Virus record (IMG/VR): IMGVR_UViG_3300025127_000354
Span: 1 to 20,867 of that record
From: a virus
DNA: 20,867 nt
Reading direction: 5' to 3' (one strand)
Under the pieces are notes generated by a model, which saw only the letters and a program-made list of their open reading frames with translations, searched no databases and was not told the origin of the DNA. This document shows, piece after piece, positions 13,885 to 19,882 of the stretch. Both the position numbers and the translations under genes were made by a program. How positions within the stretch are numbered: position 1 is the first letter of the stretch; each line of letters begins with the position of its first letter.

Positions 13885-13900
13885 TGCTCTTTAACAATTT
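13885..13900 (+). promoter_or_regulatory. boxA-like antitermination element in the leader of the 13911 gene
   Basis: TGCTCTTTAACAATTT matches the boxA core of Escherichia coli rRNA leaders (TGCTCTTTAACA), which recruits NusB/NusE, base for base. It lies 20 bases downstream of the promoter -10 and directly before the GGAG of the gene. A chance match of 12 bases is unlikely in a 20-kb window. Antitermination is inferred. Confidence 0.6.
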
Positions 13901-13910
13901 GGAGATAGAT

Positions 13911-14405
13911 ATGAAAGAAAATCGTTTTGATTTTGTTTTTGATGATGGTGGCCGAGGTGACCATTTCAAGTCGAAAAAAGTCGGGGATTGTGTAACGAGA
14001 GCGGTTGCGATCGCAACTGAAATTGAATACAAAATCGTTTATGACTTTTTCAGTCGTTTCAATGAAAAGAACGGTCATACCAAAAGTGCTAGAAATGGTG
14101 TCGGTTGGTATGGAGAAGGAAAGAAATCAAAGTTCCGAATCACAATGAATGAACTTGGATTTGATTGGATTCCACTCATGAAGTTTGGTCAAGGTTGTAC
14201 TCATCATCTTTTACGAAATGAGTTGGAAAGTTTCGGAAACAACTTCATCGCAAAAGTATCTGGTCACTTAGTCGCAGTAGTTGACTTAAAAATTCATGAT
14301 ACTTATGATTGTAGTCGTGAAGGAACTCGATGTGTTTATGGTGTATATAAAAAGAACGATAACTGGAATCGTCAAGACACCAAAACGTTTATGTTGAACT
14401 ATTAA
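13911..14405 (+). CDS. Papain/C39-like cysteine protease-type phage protein (164 aa)
   Basis: The ATG at 13911 follows GGAG by six bases; an in-frame TTG at 13884 lies inside the leader and is rejected. The protein has the order Cys-His-Asp of papain-like folds. KVGDCVTRAVAIATEIEY (residues 23-40) places C27 at the start of a long helix. VSGHLVAVVDLKIHDTYDCS (about 116-135) places H119 in a beta strand and D130 two strands later. The 'gDCv.RAiaiat' and 'gHlvavvdg...Dt.dcs' pairs are shared by a group of phage proteins I know as putative C39-like peptidases. Catalysis is inferred, since the third residue (D125 or D130) is uncertain. It might be an anti-host early protein or a processing enzyme. 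Confidence 0.65.
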   Translation: MKENRFDFVFDDGGRGDHFKSKKVGDCVTRAVAIATEIEYKIVYDFFSRFNEKNGHTKSARNGVGWYGEGKKSKFRITMNELGFDWIPLMKFGQGCTHHLLRNELESFGNNFIAKVSGHLVAVVDLKIHDTYDCSREGTRCVYGVYKKNDNWNRQDTKTFMLNY

Positions 14406-14408
14406 CAC

Positions 14409-14435
14409 GGGGGGTTTATCCCCTCATTTATTTTT
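14409..14435 (+). terminator. G-rich hairpin and T-rich stretch before the 14446 gene
   Basis: GGGGGG (14409-14414), loop TTTAT and CCCCTC (14420-14425) form a six-pair stem with one G-U pair. An A/T-rich segment ending in five T follows, running into GGAGA. It is the second copy of the hairpin-plus-ribosome-binding-site cassette. It probably reduces, but may not abolish, read-through. Confidence 0.65.
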
Positions 14436-14445
14436 GGAGATGATT

Positions 14446-14814
14446 ATGATTTATAAAAAAGATAATGAATTATTTGATGCGACTTGTCTTAGTATAAGAG
14501 CGACTAATATGATTGATCGCGCGATCAACTTTCATAATGACAACCCAATTGTCTTTAAAACTTTTTCAAAGATCGCTTTTGAAACACTCAACGGGGGTCG
14601 TAAAAAATATTCGTCAGACATGGTGTGGAATGTAATGAGATGGCATGTTAACGTCAAGTTAAAATACAAGACTGATAAAAAATTCAACGATCATTACAAA
14701 GCGTTTTTCACAAGATTATTCATCGCCAAATATCCACGGAATGAAAAGTTTTTTGAAATACGCAAGTCTGCTTTTGACAACGTTTACTACGACAAAATTA
14801 TTCAGACTTTATGA
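14446..14814 (+). CDS. Conserved small phage protein, 'NP..f..f...a.e.i..GrkkySs..i...iRW' family (122 aa)
   Basis: The ATG at 14446 is six bases after GGAG; the ATG at 14440 is too close. The central part has FHNDNPIVFKTFSKIAFETL (residues 29-48), NGGRKKYSSDMVWNVMRWHV (49-68) and HYKAFFTRLFIAKYPRNEKF (about 82-101), then FEIRKSA. This is a pattern I recall from many lambdoid and other temperate phages, usually next to recombination or early genes. No function has been assigned to my knowledge. It is mostly helical, basic and aromatic-rich, compatible with DNA or protein binding. Its 3' end overlaps the convergent gene at 14798 by 17 bases. Confidence 0.72.
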   Translation: MIYKKDNELFDATCLSIRATNMIDRAINFHNDNPIVFKTFSKIAFETLNGGRKKYSSDMVWNVMRWHVNVKLKYKTDKKFNDHYKAFFTRLFIAKYPRNEKFFEIRKSAFDNVYYDKIIQTL

Positions 14815-15001
14815 GGTTATAATAAAGCGGTTTTGAATGAGTTGGTGAATACTCTTTACCAACTTGTTCCCGTTTTACCATTACCGCAAGTCTACTGTTA
14901 ATCTCGTACTTCTCATGATCTTTTTTTAACTGTTCATGTATCTCATCAACGGTCAAACGTTTATCCCCTAAAACTTTTGATATTTTTTTGTTCAAACTCA
15001 T
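14798..15001 (-). CDS. Small hypothetical protein, possible winged-helix (67 aa)
   Basis: The ATG overlaps the stop of the previous gene (ATGA). The product MSLNKKISKVLGDKRLTVDE then IHEQLKKDHEKYEINSRLAV and MVKREQVGKEYSPTHSKPLY. The 'lTvdeIheqL......in.rla.mvkreqv.k.....kplyy' order resembles a short winged helix-turn-helix with a basic wing. This is a structural guess and the family is not recognised. Confidence 0.55.
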   Translation of the reverse strand: MSLNKKISKVLGDKRLTVDEIHEQLKKDHEKYEINSRLAVMVKREQVGKEYSPTHSKPLYYNLIKSE

Positions 15002-15225
15002 TTTTGAATATAAGAATCTATAATTACTCTTTTGTTGACTTCAATCATCTCTAGTATTTGAGCACGATTATTGTCTTTTGTCTTCATCTTATATTGTCCG
15101 TTTTTATCAACATAAAATAATATGAATTGATGATTCAAATTTATATCCGGTACGATCTGCGCAACTGATGGTTCATTCACGTTCATTGGTGTGATTGTAA
15201 ATTCTTTCGGTTGTTCAAATTCCAT
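14998..15225 (-). CDS. Small hypothetical protein (75 aa)
   Basis: Coupled on both sides: its ATG lies 11 bases inside the Q-like gene and its stop overlaps the next ATG. The N-terminus is Pro/Asn/Val-rich (MEFEQPKEFTITPMNVNEPS). The second half has a beta hairpin (HQFILFYVDKNGQYKMKT) and a helix (NRAQILEMIEVNKRVI). No family was recognised. Confidence 0.55.
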   Translation of the reverse strand: MEFEQPKEFTITPMNVNEPSVAQIVPDINLNHQFILFYVDKNGQYKMKTKDNNRAQILEMIEVNKRVIIDSYIQK

Positions 15226-15580
15226 TATTAATACCCTTTTTGATTAATTGTTTTGCTAAATACAACGTTTTATCGAAAGTATATTTATCCATTTTAAGTT
15301 TTTGAGCAACTTGTGATTTACTCAAATACGGATATTTTATATATAAACTTACGACAATTGTCTTATATTTTTGGGGTAAACCGCAAACAATTTTTTCAAT
15401 TAGTTCACCTTGTTCTTTATCAAAGTAAACTTCTTCTTTTTTTTCTTCTTCAAATACCTCACCCGCTTCGGGAATGTATCTGTGTTCAATTGATCTACAA
15501 GTCGAATCCGGTGTAGGGCCTGCAATTGGCAAACTCCTCAGATACAAAATCCAGTTTTGCAAATAGTCATCAACGTTCAT
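15215..15580 (-). CDS. Antiterminator Q-like / sigma-70 region 4-like HTH protein (121 aa)
   Basis: The N-terminal part, DYLQNWILYLRSLPIAGPTP then DSTCRSIEHRYIPEAGE (residues 5-41), has the 'W..~LR..p..GP.p.StcrSiE.rY' pattern. I associate this with phage Q-type regulators in lambdoid late regions. Residues about 58-113 are a four-helix, sigma-region-4-like HTH: IEKIVCGLPQKYKTIVVSLY, then SKSQVAQKLKMDKYTFDKTL. Its place after NinB and YbcO-like genes is the place of gene Q in lambda. It would then act on late transcription. An alternative is a stand-alone sigma-like factor. The YbcO stop overlaps its ATG (TAATG). Confidence 0.65.
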   Translation of the reverse strand: MNVDDYLQNWILYLRSLPIAGPTPDSTCRSIEHRYIPEAGEVFEEEKKEEVYFDKEQGELIEKIVCGLPQKYKTIVVSLYIKYPYLSKSQVAQKLKMDKYTFDKTLYLAKQLIKKGINNGI

Positions 15581-15888
15581 TAATATAGACTAGGTTCTTT
15601 TACCTCAAGTCTTCCGGTTGAAAACAACCATCCAATTGTATTCCTATGCGCTTCTTCCCACAACTCTTTCTTCTCTTCTTTGGATAATTTTGCAGATGTA
15701 TCAATTTTTGTATGACATTCAAAACAGCAATATGCGATTCGAAAATCATGACTCTTTATAGATTTGCCTTTTCCATCTCTTAATTGATTACTATGAGCAG
15801 AAACAATCGTTCCGTCATTGGTTTTTCCGCAACAGAAACAATAAGGTGCATCTTTTGCAAATTTCAACAATTTTTTATTTCGATACAT
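15580..15888 (-). CDS. YbcO/DUF1364-like zinc-binding HNH-type nuclease (102 aa)
   Basis: Starting at the ATG at 15888 the product reads MYRNKKLLKFAKDAPYCFCC; an ATG at 15936 would overlap NinB more. The zinc-binding pairs are C17xxC20 and C55xxC58H. Between them is VSAHSNQLRDGKGKSIKSHD (residues 29-48), the family pattern 'AHsnq...GKG.giKahD'. This matches YbcO-type (DUF1364) proteins found in lambdoid nin regions and described as putative HNH-fold endonucleases. H32 and H59 are candidate catalytic or metal residues. It overlaps the NinB gene end by 14 bases and is coupled to the Q-like gene. Length and motifs are complete. Confidence 0.82.
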   Translation of the reverse strand: MYRNKKLLKFAKDAPYCFCCGKTNDGTIVSAHSNQLRDGKGKSIKSHDFRIAYCCFECHTKIDTSAKLSKEEKKELWEEAHRNTIGWLFSTGRLEVKEPSLY

Positions 15889-16276
15889 CGTGTGGTACTT
15901 CTGCAAATAAGTCAGATATTTCAACACCATTTTCAACAGCGAAATTCCTCACTTCTTCTATCAAATGAGAAAACTCTGACTTGTTTAATTTTGTTGTAGA
16001 TTTGAAAAACATTATCTCAGATGAGTCCGGTAATTTTTCGACTTTACTTGGAACAAACAATCTTTTGAACTGTTCATGCCAAACTTCTGGTACATACTTA
16101 ACATCTCTTGGAAATACTGATTCTGATATTCTACTCAATAATAACCAGTAAAACTTGTTTTGTTCTTTTGTTCTATTTCGTGGTTCTATCTTACAGACAT
16201 AATTTTCTGGACAGTTTTTAATGTTCAGAATCGCTTTTTCTTTTCCTTCTTTAGTGTCGAGTAGAAAATATTCCAT
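15875..16276 (-). CDS. ninB: NinB / lambda Orf-like recombination mediator
   Basis: From the ATG at 16276 (133 aa; preceded by AAAGGGGG), the protein begins MEYFLLDTKEGKEKAILNIK. The NinB pattern is present: RNRTKEQNKFYWLLLSRISE (about residues 33-52), where R-x-x-x-Q-N-x-x-x-W is typical, then VPEVWHEQFKRLFVP (about 62-76). It closes with SSEIMFFKSTTKLNKSEFSH followed by LIEEVRNFAVENGVE. In lambda this protein (Orf) binds SSB and single-strand DNA and can replace RecFOR in Red recombination. A Red-like exo/annealing pair lies on the other strand at 18601-19882. An upstream ATG two codons earlier is possible. Confidence 0.85.
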   Translation of the reverse strand: MEYFLLDTKEGKEKAILNIKNCPENYVCKIEPRNRTKEQNKFYWLLLSRISESVFPRDVKYVPEVWHEQFKRLFVPSKVEKLPDSSEIMFFKSTTKLNKSEFSHLIEEVRNFAVENGVEISDLFAEVPHDVSK

Positions 16277-16739
16277 TCTCATCCCCCTTTATTTGACCAA
16301 ATTTATTTTTCGCTTCTCTCATAACTCTTTTTTTAAAGTTTGGAAAAGGTTCTTCATCTTCTACAAAATAAATTCCTAGACTCTTACCCATCTCTATAAT
16401 TCCGGTCGATGAATTAAACCACAAATCTTTCTCTTCCGGTTCTGGAATATAATGTTCATCTTCCCAACGGTGTCCATTTAACCATGTACTAAGATGACAC
16501 AGAAAAGACAGTTTTGTTTTATCAAGGTCACCGTCCTCATTAAGAAATCCCCTAGATTTATATTCACCATTTTTCCACTTCACATAAATCTCTGTGATTG
16601 TTTTATTTTGTAAATCTGCAAACTTCTTTAAGTATTTATAGTTTGAATATTTTAGGAACGCTTTTCTTGCTTGTTGTTTACCTTTTTTCAAATCAACTAC
16701 TTTCCACAAATCTTCAAATTCATCTTCTTTGTTGCTCAT
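16251..16739 (-). CDS. Phage replication-type protein, C-terminal-domain-only form (162 aa)
   Basis: The protein starts MSNKEDEFEDLWKVVDLKKG and has the 'F..fW......k.k..A...f.k' beginning. It also has FLCHLSTWLNGHRWEDE (residues about 78-95), matching the 'a.~tWLn..rWed' end of phage replication initiation or helicase-loader adaptor proteins (O/YdaU/Gp37 C-terminal type). No N-terminal HTH domain is fused here, so only the partner-binding half appears to be present. The acidic tail EDEEPFPNFKKRVMREAKNK is helical. The position just before ninB copies lambda O/P-nin order. Loading of a helicase is inferred. The start overlaps the upstream small ORF's stop (ATGA), and the ribosome-binding site GAGGAG precedes it. 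Confidence 0.6.
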   Translation of the reverse strand: MSNKEDEFEDLWKVVDLKKGKQQARKAFLKYSNYKYLKKFADLQNKTITEIYVKWKNGEYKSRGFLNEDGDLDKTKLSFLCHLSTWLNGHRWEDEHYIPEPEEKDLWFNSSTGIIEMGKSLGIYFVEDEEPFPNFKKRVMREAKNKFGQIKGDENGIFSTRH

Positions 16740-16882
16740 TTTTTTATCTCCTCAAGACGCAAAAAGACCATTAGTATTTTATCAAGTGGTGTATTGGGTA
16801 ACATCCCTCTAGTTGTTGGCTTGACTCCAATTGAACTGGCTATAACAAATGTCTTCTCTCGCTCTTTGGCTACTTTCTCCAA
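16736..16882 (-). CDS. Small ORF with uncertain start (48 aa from TTG; open from 16936)
   Basis: On the minus strand a frame is open from 16936 to a TGA at 16736 that overlaps the next ATG (ATGA). The translation looks coding: LGGLEALEKVAKEREKTFVI, then ASSIGVKPTTRGMLPNTPLD and KILMVFLRLEEIKK. But no ATG or GTG lies near the front. The only usable in-frame start is TTG at 16882, with GGTGGG about eight bases upstream. Coding-like residues (CKRYIKEL) continue before it, so a rarer start near 16936 or a lost ATG is possible. The function is unknown. Confidence 0.5.
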   Translation of the reverse strand: MEKVAKEREKTFVIASSIGVKPTTRGMLPNTPLDKILMVFLRLEEIKK

Positions 16883-16929
16883 AGCCTCTAGCCCACCTAG
16901 TTCTTTTATATACCGCTTACATTTCGCGG

Positions 16930-17235
16930 TTAAAATTCAAATTCTTCGCACCTCCATTTGTTTTTCTGTTTGTACCACCCTTCAACAACCACTCTCCATT
17001 TACTCTCCAACATTCGGGATAATGCTTCAGAGTCTTCTATTTTTTTTATACGACTCGTCATATTCCCCTTTGAAGTAGTTTGAATTGCGACTGTCTCCCC
17101 ATTACCTATTGCCAATATATCAATACATCCAAACAGATCATGTCTTGTTTTAGTGAACGCATTGTACTTCTCAACATTCGCGGTTATATACCCTTCGTCA
17201 CGCCATTTATGTTGAGTTCTTAAACTAAGATTCAT
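16930..17235 (-). CDS. PD-(D/E)XK-like (VRR/resolvase-type) nuclease-fold protein (101 aa)
   Basis: The ATG at 17235 is chosen because it lies close to the stop of the HTH gene (11-base overlap); an ATG at 17289 would overlap it by 65 bases. The core is RHDLFGCIDILAIGNGETVA (residues 31-50), IQTTSKGNMTSRIKKIED (51-68), followed by WRVVVEGWYKQKNKWRCEEF. The strand-turn-strand 'FGxxDILAI....VAIQTTSKGN' with D39 and Q52 fits the PD-(D/E)XK fold, with Gln in the E position as in several phage members. Weak SD; coupling to the HTH gene is likely. A nuclease that acts on recombination intermediates is plausible but not shown. Confidence 0.6.
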   Translation of the reverse strand: MNLSLRTQHKWRDEGYITANVEKYNAFTKTRHDLFGCIDILAIGNGETVAIQTTSKGNMTSRIKKIEDSEALSRMLESKWRVVVEGWYKQKNKWRCEEFEF

Positions 17236-17488
17236 ACTTTGTCCGTGAGTCCCCTTGTTGATCTTCGTATTGTTTCCAATTTTCATCAAAGATTATAGGA
17301 TTCAATTTGTCAAAATCCAACCCCGTAGCGACCCTCATTTTTGGACAATGTTGGGAAGGTATAACACCACCACCACTCTTAAACCACTTAGACACGGTAG
17401 ATCGAGACACATCACATATATCCGCGATCTCAGTCATACTTAATCCAAAAGTCATGATTACATCTTTACTGGACATTATTTTATTCAT
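17225..17488 (-). CDS. Cro/YdaS-like HTH regulator (87 aa)
   Basis: The ATG at 17488 has AAGGA at about -8. Residues about 14-50 are a helix-turn-helix: FGLSMTEIADICDVSRSTVS, then KWFKSGGGVIPSQHCPKMRV. The 'lsmteiAdicdvsrStVSkW...g.gvip.~~c~~m..atg' pattern is that of Cro-like or YdaS-like DNA-binding proteins of phage immunity regions. It is encoded divergently from the Red-like operon, so it is the likely repressor or Cro of that operon. The C-terminus (NPIIFDENWKQYEDQQG) is acidic. A TATAAT lies on the minus strand about 40 bases upstream, without a good -35. Autoregulation is inferred. Confidence 0.78.
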   Translation of the reverse strand: MNKIMSSKDVIMTFGLSMTEIADICDVSRSTVSKWFKSGGGVIPSQHCPKMRVATGLDFDKLNPIIFDENWKQYEDQQGDSRTKYES

Positions 17489-17503
17489 ATTTGTTTCCTT
17501 GGG

Positions 17504-17532
17504 TTGACATTGTATTATTCATCAATTATAGT
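17504..17532 (+). promoter_or_regulatory. Strong sigma70-type promoter for the 17569 operon
   Basis: TTGACA at 17504-17509, a 17-nt spacer and TATAGT at 17527-17532. This is the same arrangement as at 13837-13865. On the opposite strand a TATAAT (17530-17525) overlaps the same bases, so it shares sequence with a possible promoter for the HTH gene. Confidence 0.85.
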
Positions 17533-17535
17533 GTC

Positions 17536-17547
17536 TTTAACGTTAAA
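17536..17547. promoter_or_regulatory. 12-bp perfect palindrome TTTAACGTTAAA (candidate operator)
   Basis: The palindrome lies four bases after the -10 of the 17504-17532 promoter, across the expected transcription start. A repressor bound there would block the rightward operon. The HTH protein encoded next door (17225-17488) is the natural candidate. Confidence 0.6.
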
Positions 17548-17568
17548 AATAAACCTTTGGAGAAAAAT

Positions 17569-18141
17569 ATGTTACAAACTAGTCAAAATGTTGCAGTAAA
17601 TAAGACCAATCCTATTAATAATCAAATTGATTTCAAATCAACTCCCATCAATATCGTTTACGGACATTTATACGCTTTAGGTCATATCCACGATCTCCGA
17701 ACAATCTTGGGATATACCAAAGAAGATTTGAAGTCATCCCCTTACTCAAGTGAAGATTTTAGTATCATGCCTTCTGAGTGGATAAAACTTGTTGAAATTC
17801 TTCTTGTTTTCCACGTTAATAACAAACTAAATCTTTTTTGTAACCACGCGAAAAAAAGAATCATTCGAAACGCTTTATTCAACTTTTGTGGTGTCGCGAG
17901 TCGTGGTTTTGGAAGTGACTTACCTTGTACCATGATCGTAACAAAAGCGTATGAGATCGTTTCAAGACTCAAATTTAAAAATCGTTCTCGTATCAGACAT
18001 GGTGAATTGACTCGTCAAGTTACGAACAAACTTTTGAACTCTAGTTTAAAAACCAAAGAACAATCTTCTGTTTTACATAATCTTTTAAGTTTGGAAATTA
18101 GTGGGTGTTTTTCAAACATCATATGTGAAGACGTTTTATAA
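17569..18141 (+). CDS. Hypothetical protein, first gene of the Red-like operon (190 aa)
   Basis: The ATG at 17569 has TTTGGAGA at the right distance. Upstream in-frame ATGs would start before the promoter's transcription start and are rejected. The product MLQTSQNVAVNKTNPINNQI is followed by a mainly helical body. HIHDLRTILGYTKEDLKSSP and SEWIKLVEILLVFHVNNKLN lie around residues 39-94. A basic segment KAYEIVSRLKFKNRSRIRHG and a Ser/Leu-rich end close the protein. There are no metal or nucleotide motifs. As the first gene of an early operon it may be regulatory or anti-host. No family was recognised. Confidence 0.6.
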   Translation: MLQTSQNVAVNKTNPINNQIDFKSTPINIVYGHLYALGHIHDLRTILGYTKEDLKSSPYSSEDFSIMPSEWIKLVEILLVFHVNNKLNLFCNHAKKRIIRNALFNFCGVASRGFGSDLPCTMIVTKAYEIVSRLKFKNRSRIRHGELTRQVTNKLLNSSLKTKEQSSVLHNLLSLEISGCFSNIICEDVL

Positions 18142-18145
18142 CCAC

Positions 18146-18170
18146 GGGGGGTTTACTCCCCCCTCACTTT
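18146..18170 (+). terminator. G6/C6 hairpin and T-run before the 18183 gene
   Basis: GGGGGG (18146-18151), loop TTTACT and CCCCCC (18158-18163) form a perfect six-pair stem. TCACTTTTT follows, then GGAGATAAC and the ATG at 18183. The interrupted T-run suggests partial termination, or a stability element that separates expression of the first gene from the rest of the operon. Confidence 0.7.
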
Positions 18171-18182
18171 TTGGAGATAACA

Positions 18183-18590
18183 ATGGCGACTAAAAGAAAA
18201 AAAACAATCGAAACTGAACAACATGAGATGGAAACATGGACAAAGAGAATGAATGATGTTGAGGGACGGGAAGGGTTTCCTGAGTGGGGTGCTAATCCTA
18301 TTACGGATGACCCAACTTGTAAATTTGTTCTCACATTTTGGGGTAGTATGTTTACCCCTCGATTCAATAGACCAGTTGACTTATATATGATGTTTGATCG
18401 GGAAACAAAACGACCAATGTTTATAACAGTCGCAGGAAACTCTAGTTGTGATATTCGTACTATTGAATCATCAAATGAAGTAAAAAGCGTTTCTGCTCAA
18501 GAGATAGAAATGTTTGAAACATTAGGAAAAGCAATGGACTTACTCGACATGATGCTTGTAAGTTATTATGCGAAACCAATAACTGATTAA
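18183..18590 (+). CDS. Hypothetical protein (135 aa)
   Basis: The ATG at 18183 follows GGAG by seven bases. The N-terminus (MATKRKKTIETEQHEMETWT) is charged and probably flexible. The middle, DPTCKFVLTFWGSMFTPRFN and RPVDLYMMFDRETKRPMFIT, looks like beta strands of a small barrel. The end, QEIEMFETLGKAMDLLDMML, is a helix. It is encoded before the annealing protein gene, so an accessory role in recombination is possible. No family was recognised. Confidence 0.58.
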   Translation: MATKRKKTIETEQHEMETWTKRMNDVEGREGFPEWGANPITDDPTCKFVLTFWGSMFTPRFNRPVDLYMMFDRETKRPMFITVAGNSSCDIRTIESSNEVKSVSAQEIEMFETLGKAMDLLDMMLVSYYAKPITD

Positions 18591-18600
18591 AGGAATACAA

Positions 18601-19158
18601 ATGGTCTACTTTTACAAACTTGGAGAAATATTTGGAACACTTTCCCAATTACCTTATAAAGAGCATGTAATGGAGAAAGGTTCATTTAGAGGGGGTCAAG
18701 GTGCGCAATATATACCTTGGGCAAAAGCAGTTAAAGCTGTTATGAAAGTATATCCCGAAACAACGTTTTCTTTCAAAGACGTTAGAAGATGTGATAATGA
18801 TACCGTCATGGTAAAAACAGAAGTTACCATCGGGGAGACTTTACCGGATGGAGTATTTCAGGGGATTACTCGTCAACAAGAACTTCCGGTTCAAGATCAC
18901 AAATTTAGAGCGATTCCTAATCCTACTGCGAACGAACTCAATAAAGCTTTTCAAAGATGTTTAGTAAAGAATTTAGCTATATTTGGTTACGCTATTGATC
19001 TGTACGGGGGAGAAGACCCTTACGATGAAACTGTAAGTTTTGATGATGTTGCAAATAAAACATCTAAAGGAAGTGCAAAAACACCAGACAAAGTTGAAAA
19101 TTATCTCCAAAATATTAAAAAAACAAACGAAAAATTTAAAGGGGATAGTGATGACTAA
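18601..19158 (+). CDS. Single-strand annealing protein (DUF1071/Sak3-like)
   Basis: A 185-aa protein with the DUF1071/Sak3-type pattern. QYIPWAKAVKAVMKVYPETT (residues 36-55) has W40 after the Ile-Pro pair. QELPVQDHKFRAIPNPTANE (93-112) contains the 'lPVmd....ai.nP' block. LNKAFQRCLVKNLAIFGYAI and DLYGGED (113-139) give the 'in.a.qRclvKa.A..Glgl.~y.GED' end. These proteins coat and anneal complementary single strands in Red-type recombination. The C-terminus (residues about 150-185) is Lys/Asp-rich and flexible. The next gene is a lambda-type exonuclease, overlapping by eight bases, the usual partner arrangement. The ATG has AAAGGA upstream. Confidence 0.82.
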   Translation: MVYFYKLGEIFGTLSQLPYKEHVMEKGSFRGGQGAQYIPWAKAVKAVMKVYPETTFSFKDVRRCDNDTVMVKTEVTIGETLPDGVFQGITRQQELPVQDHKFRAIPNPTANELNKAFQRCLVKNLAIFGYAIDLYGGEDPYDETVSFDDVANKTSKGSAKTPDKVENYLQNIKKTNEKFKGDSDD

Positions 19159-19882
19159 ACAAACGTATGAAGTTGTTTCACCTGATCAAAACTCTCATGA
19201 ATGGTTATTTGAAAGACTTGGAACAATTACTGCGACCGATGTTGCGGTAATGTTTCAGAAACCACGAATTAAGTCAGAAGAGTTTTCAAAAACTCAAATT
19301 GATTTCATCAATCAAAAAGCGGTAGAAAGAGTTCTCAAAACGCGAGGAATCGAAGCGTTGACTGATTACTTTAATGCTGAATCTGCTAAGTTTGAAAACA
19401 ATGAAGACATTCAACGCGGTAAAGATCATGAAAAATACGCTGTAATGGCTTATGAAAACTTTACTAAAAATATTATTGACGTTGTTGGATTTTGTCGTTC
19501 AGTTGAAAGACCATATTTCGGATGTTCACCGGATGGTTTAATCATTGAATCTGGCGCAGTCATTGAAGTGAAGTGTCCCAGAGTGTACAACCATTACTAC
19601 ACCGTGAAAAATAAATTTGTAAGGGACATATATAAATATCAAATGATGGCTCAACAACTTGTTTTAAACGCTCCATATGTTCATTTTATAAGTTTTTGCG
19701 CAGAAGCGTTAGATGGTCATGAACTGTTTTTGATGGAGTTTCAATTTACCGATGATGATTTAAATAGTGTTGTTGAAAAAGTTGAATACTATAACACCTT
19801 AATTGAACTTGAGTTTCAAAAATTAAAAAACCTTACTCCACAAGATTTAGGGAAGGTTGAAGTTTTACGGGGTGATAGGTGA
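19151..19882 (+). CDS. Lambda-type exonuclease (YqaJ/Exo family)
   Basis: The ATG at 19151 gives 243 aa; an earlier frame start would lie inside the annealing protein gene. The family motifs are in order. RLGTITATDVAVMF (residues 22-35) matches the 'R.GriTaS..a.~~' N-terminal block. GKDHEKYAVMAYE (90-102) carries E94. PYFGCSPDGLIIESG (121-135) carries D128, and AVIEVKCP (136-143) carries E139 and K141. This is the metal-binding set of lambda Exo-like PD-(D/E)XK nucleases, which degrade 5' strands to give substrates for the annealing protein. 'KYQMMAQQLVLNA' (about 163-175) fits the 'yy.QvQ..l..tg' strand. All catalytic residues are present. It ends in an overlap with the next gene. Confidence 0.9.
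   Translation: MTKQTYEVVSPDQNSHEWLFERLGTITATDVAVMFQKPRIKSEEFSKTQIDFINQKAVERVLKTRGIEALTDYFNAESAKFENNEDIQRGKDHEKYAVMAYENFTKNIIDVVGFCRSVERPYFGCSPDGLIIESGAVIEVKCPRVYNHYYTVKNKFVRDIYKYQMMAQQLVLNAPYVHFISFCAEALDGHELFLMEFQFTDDDLNSVVEKVEYYNTLIELEFQKLKNLTPQDLGKVEVLRGDR

Noticed and set aside
13784-14078. Minus-strand frames antisense to the 13911 gene
   Set aside because: They cross the divergent promoter region and oppose a gene with clear promoter, boxA and ribosome-binding site.
16671-17078. Plus-strand 135-codon frame
   Set aside because: It lies antisense to the replication-type, small-ORF and nuclease genes. The Phe/Ser/Leu-rich translation is typical of antisense shadow, and it lacks a ribosome-binding site.
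17225-17488. Toxin-antitoxin unit with the HTH protein as antitoxin
   Set aside because: The neighbour is a nuclease-fold protein, but the divergent early operon and palindromic site fit a phage regulator better. No toxin motif was seen.
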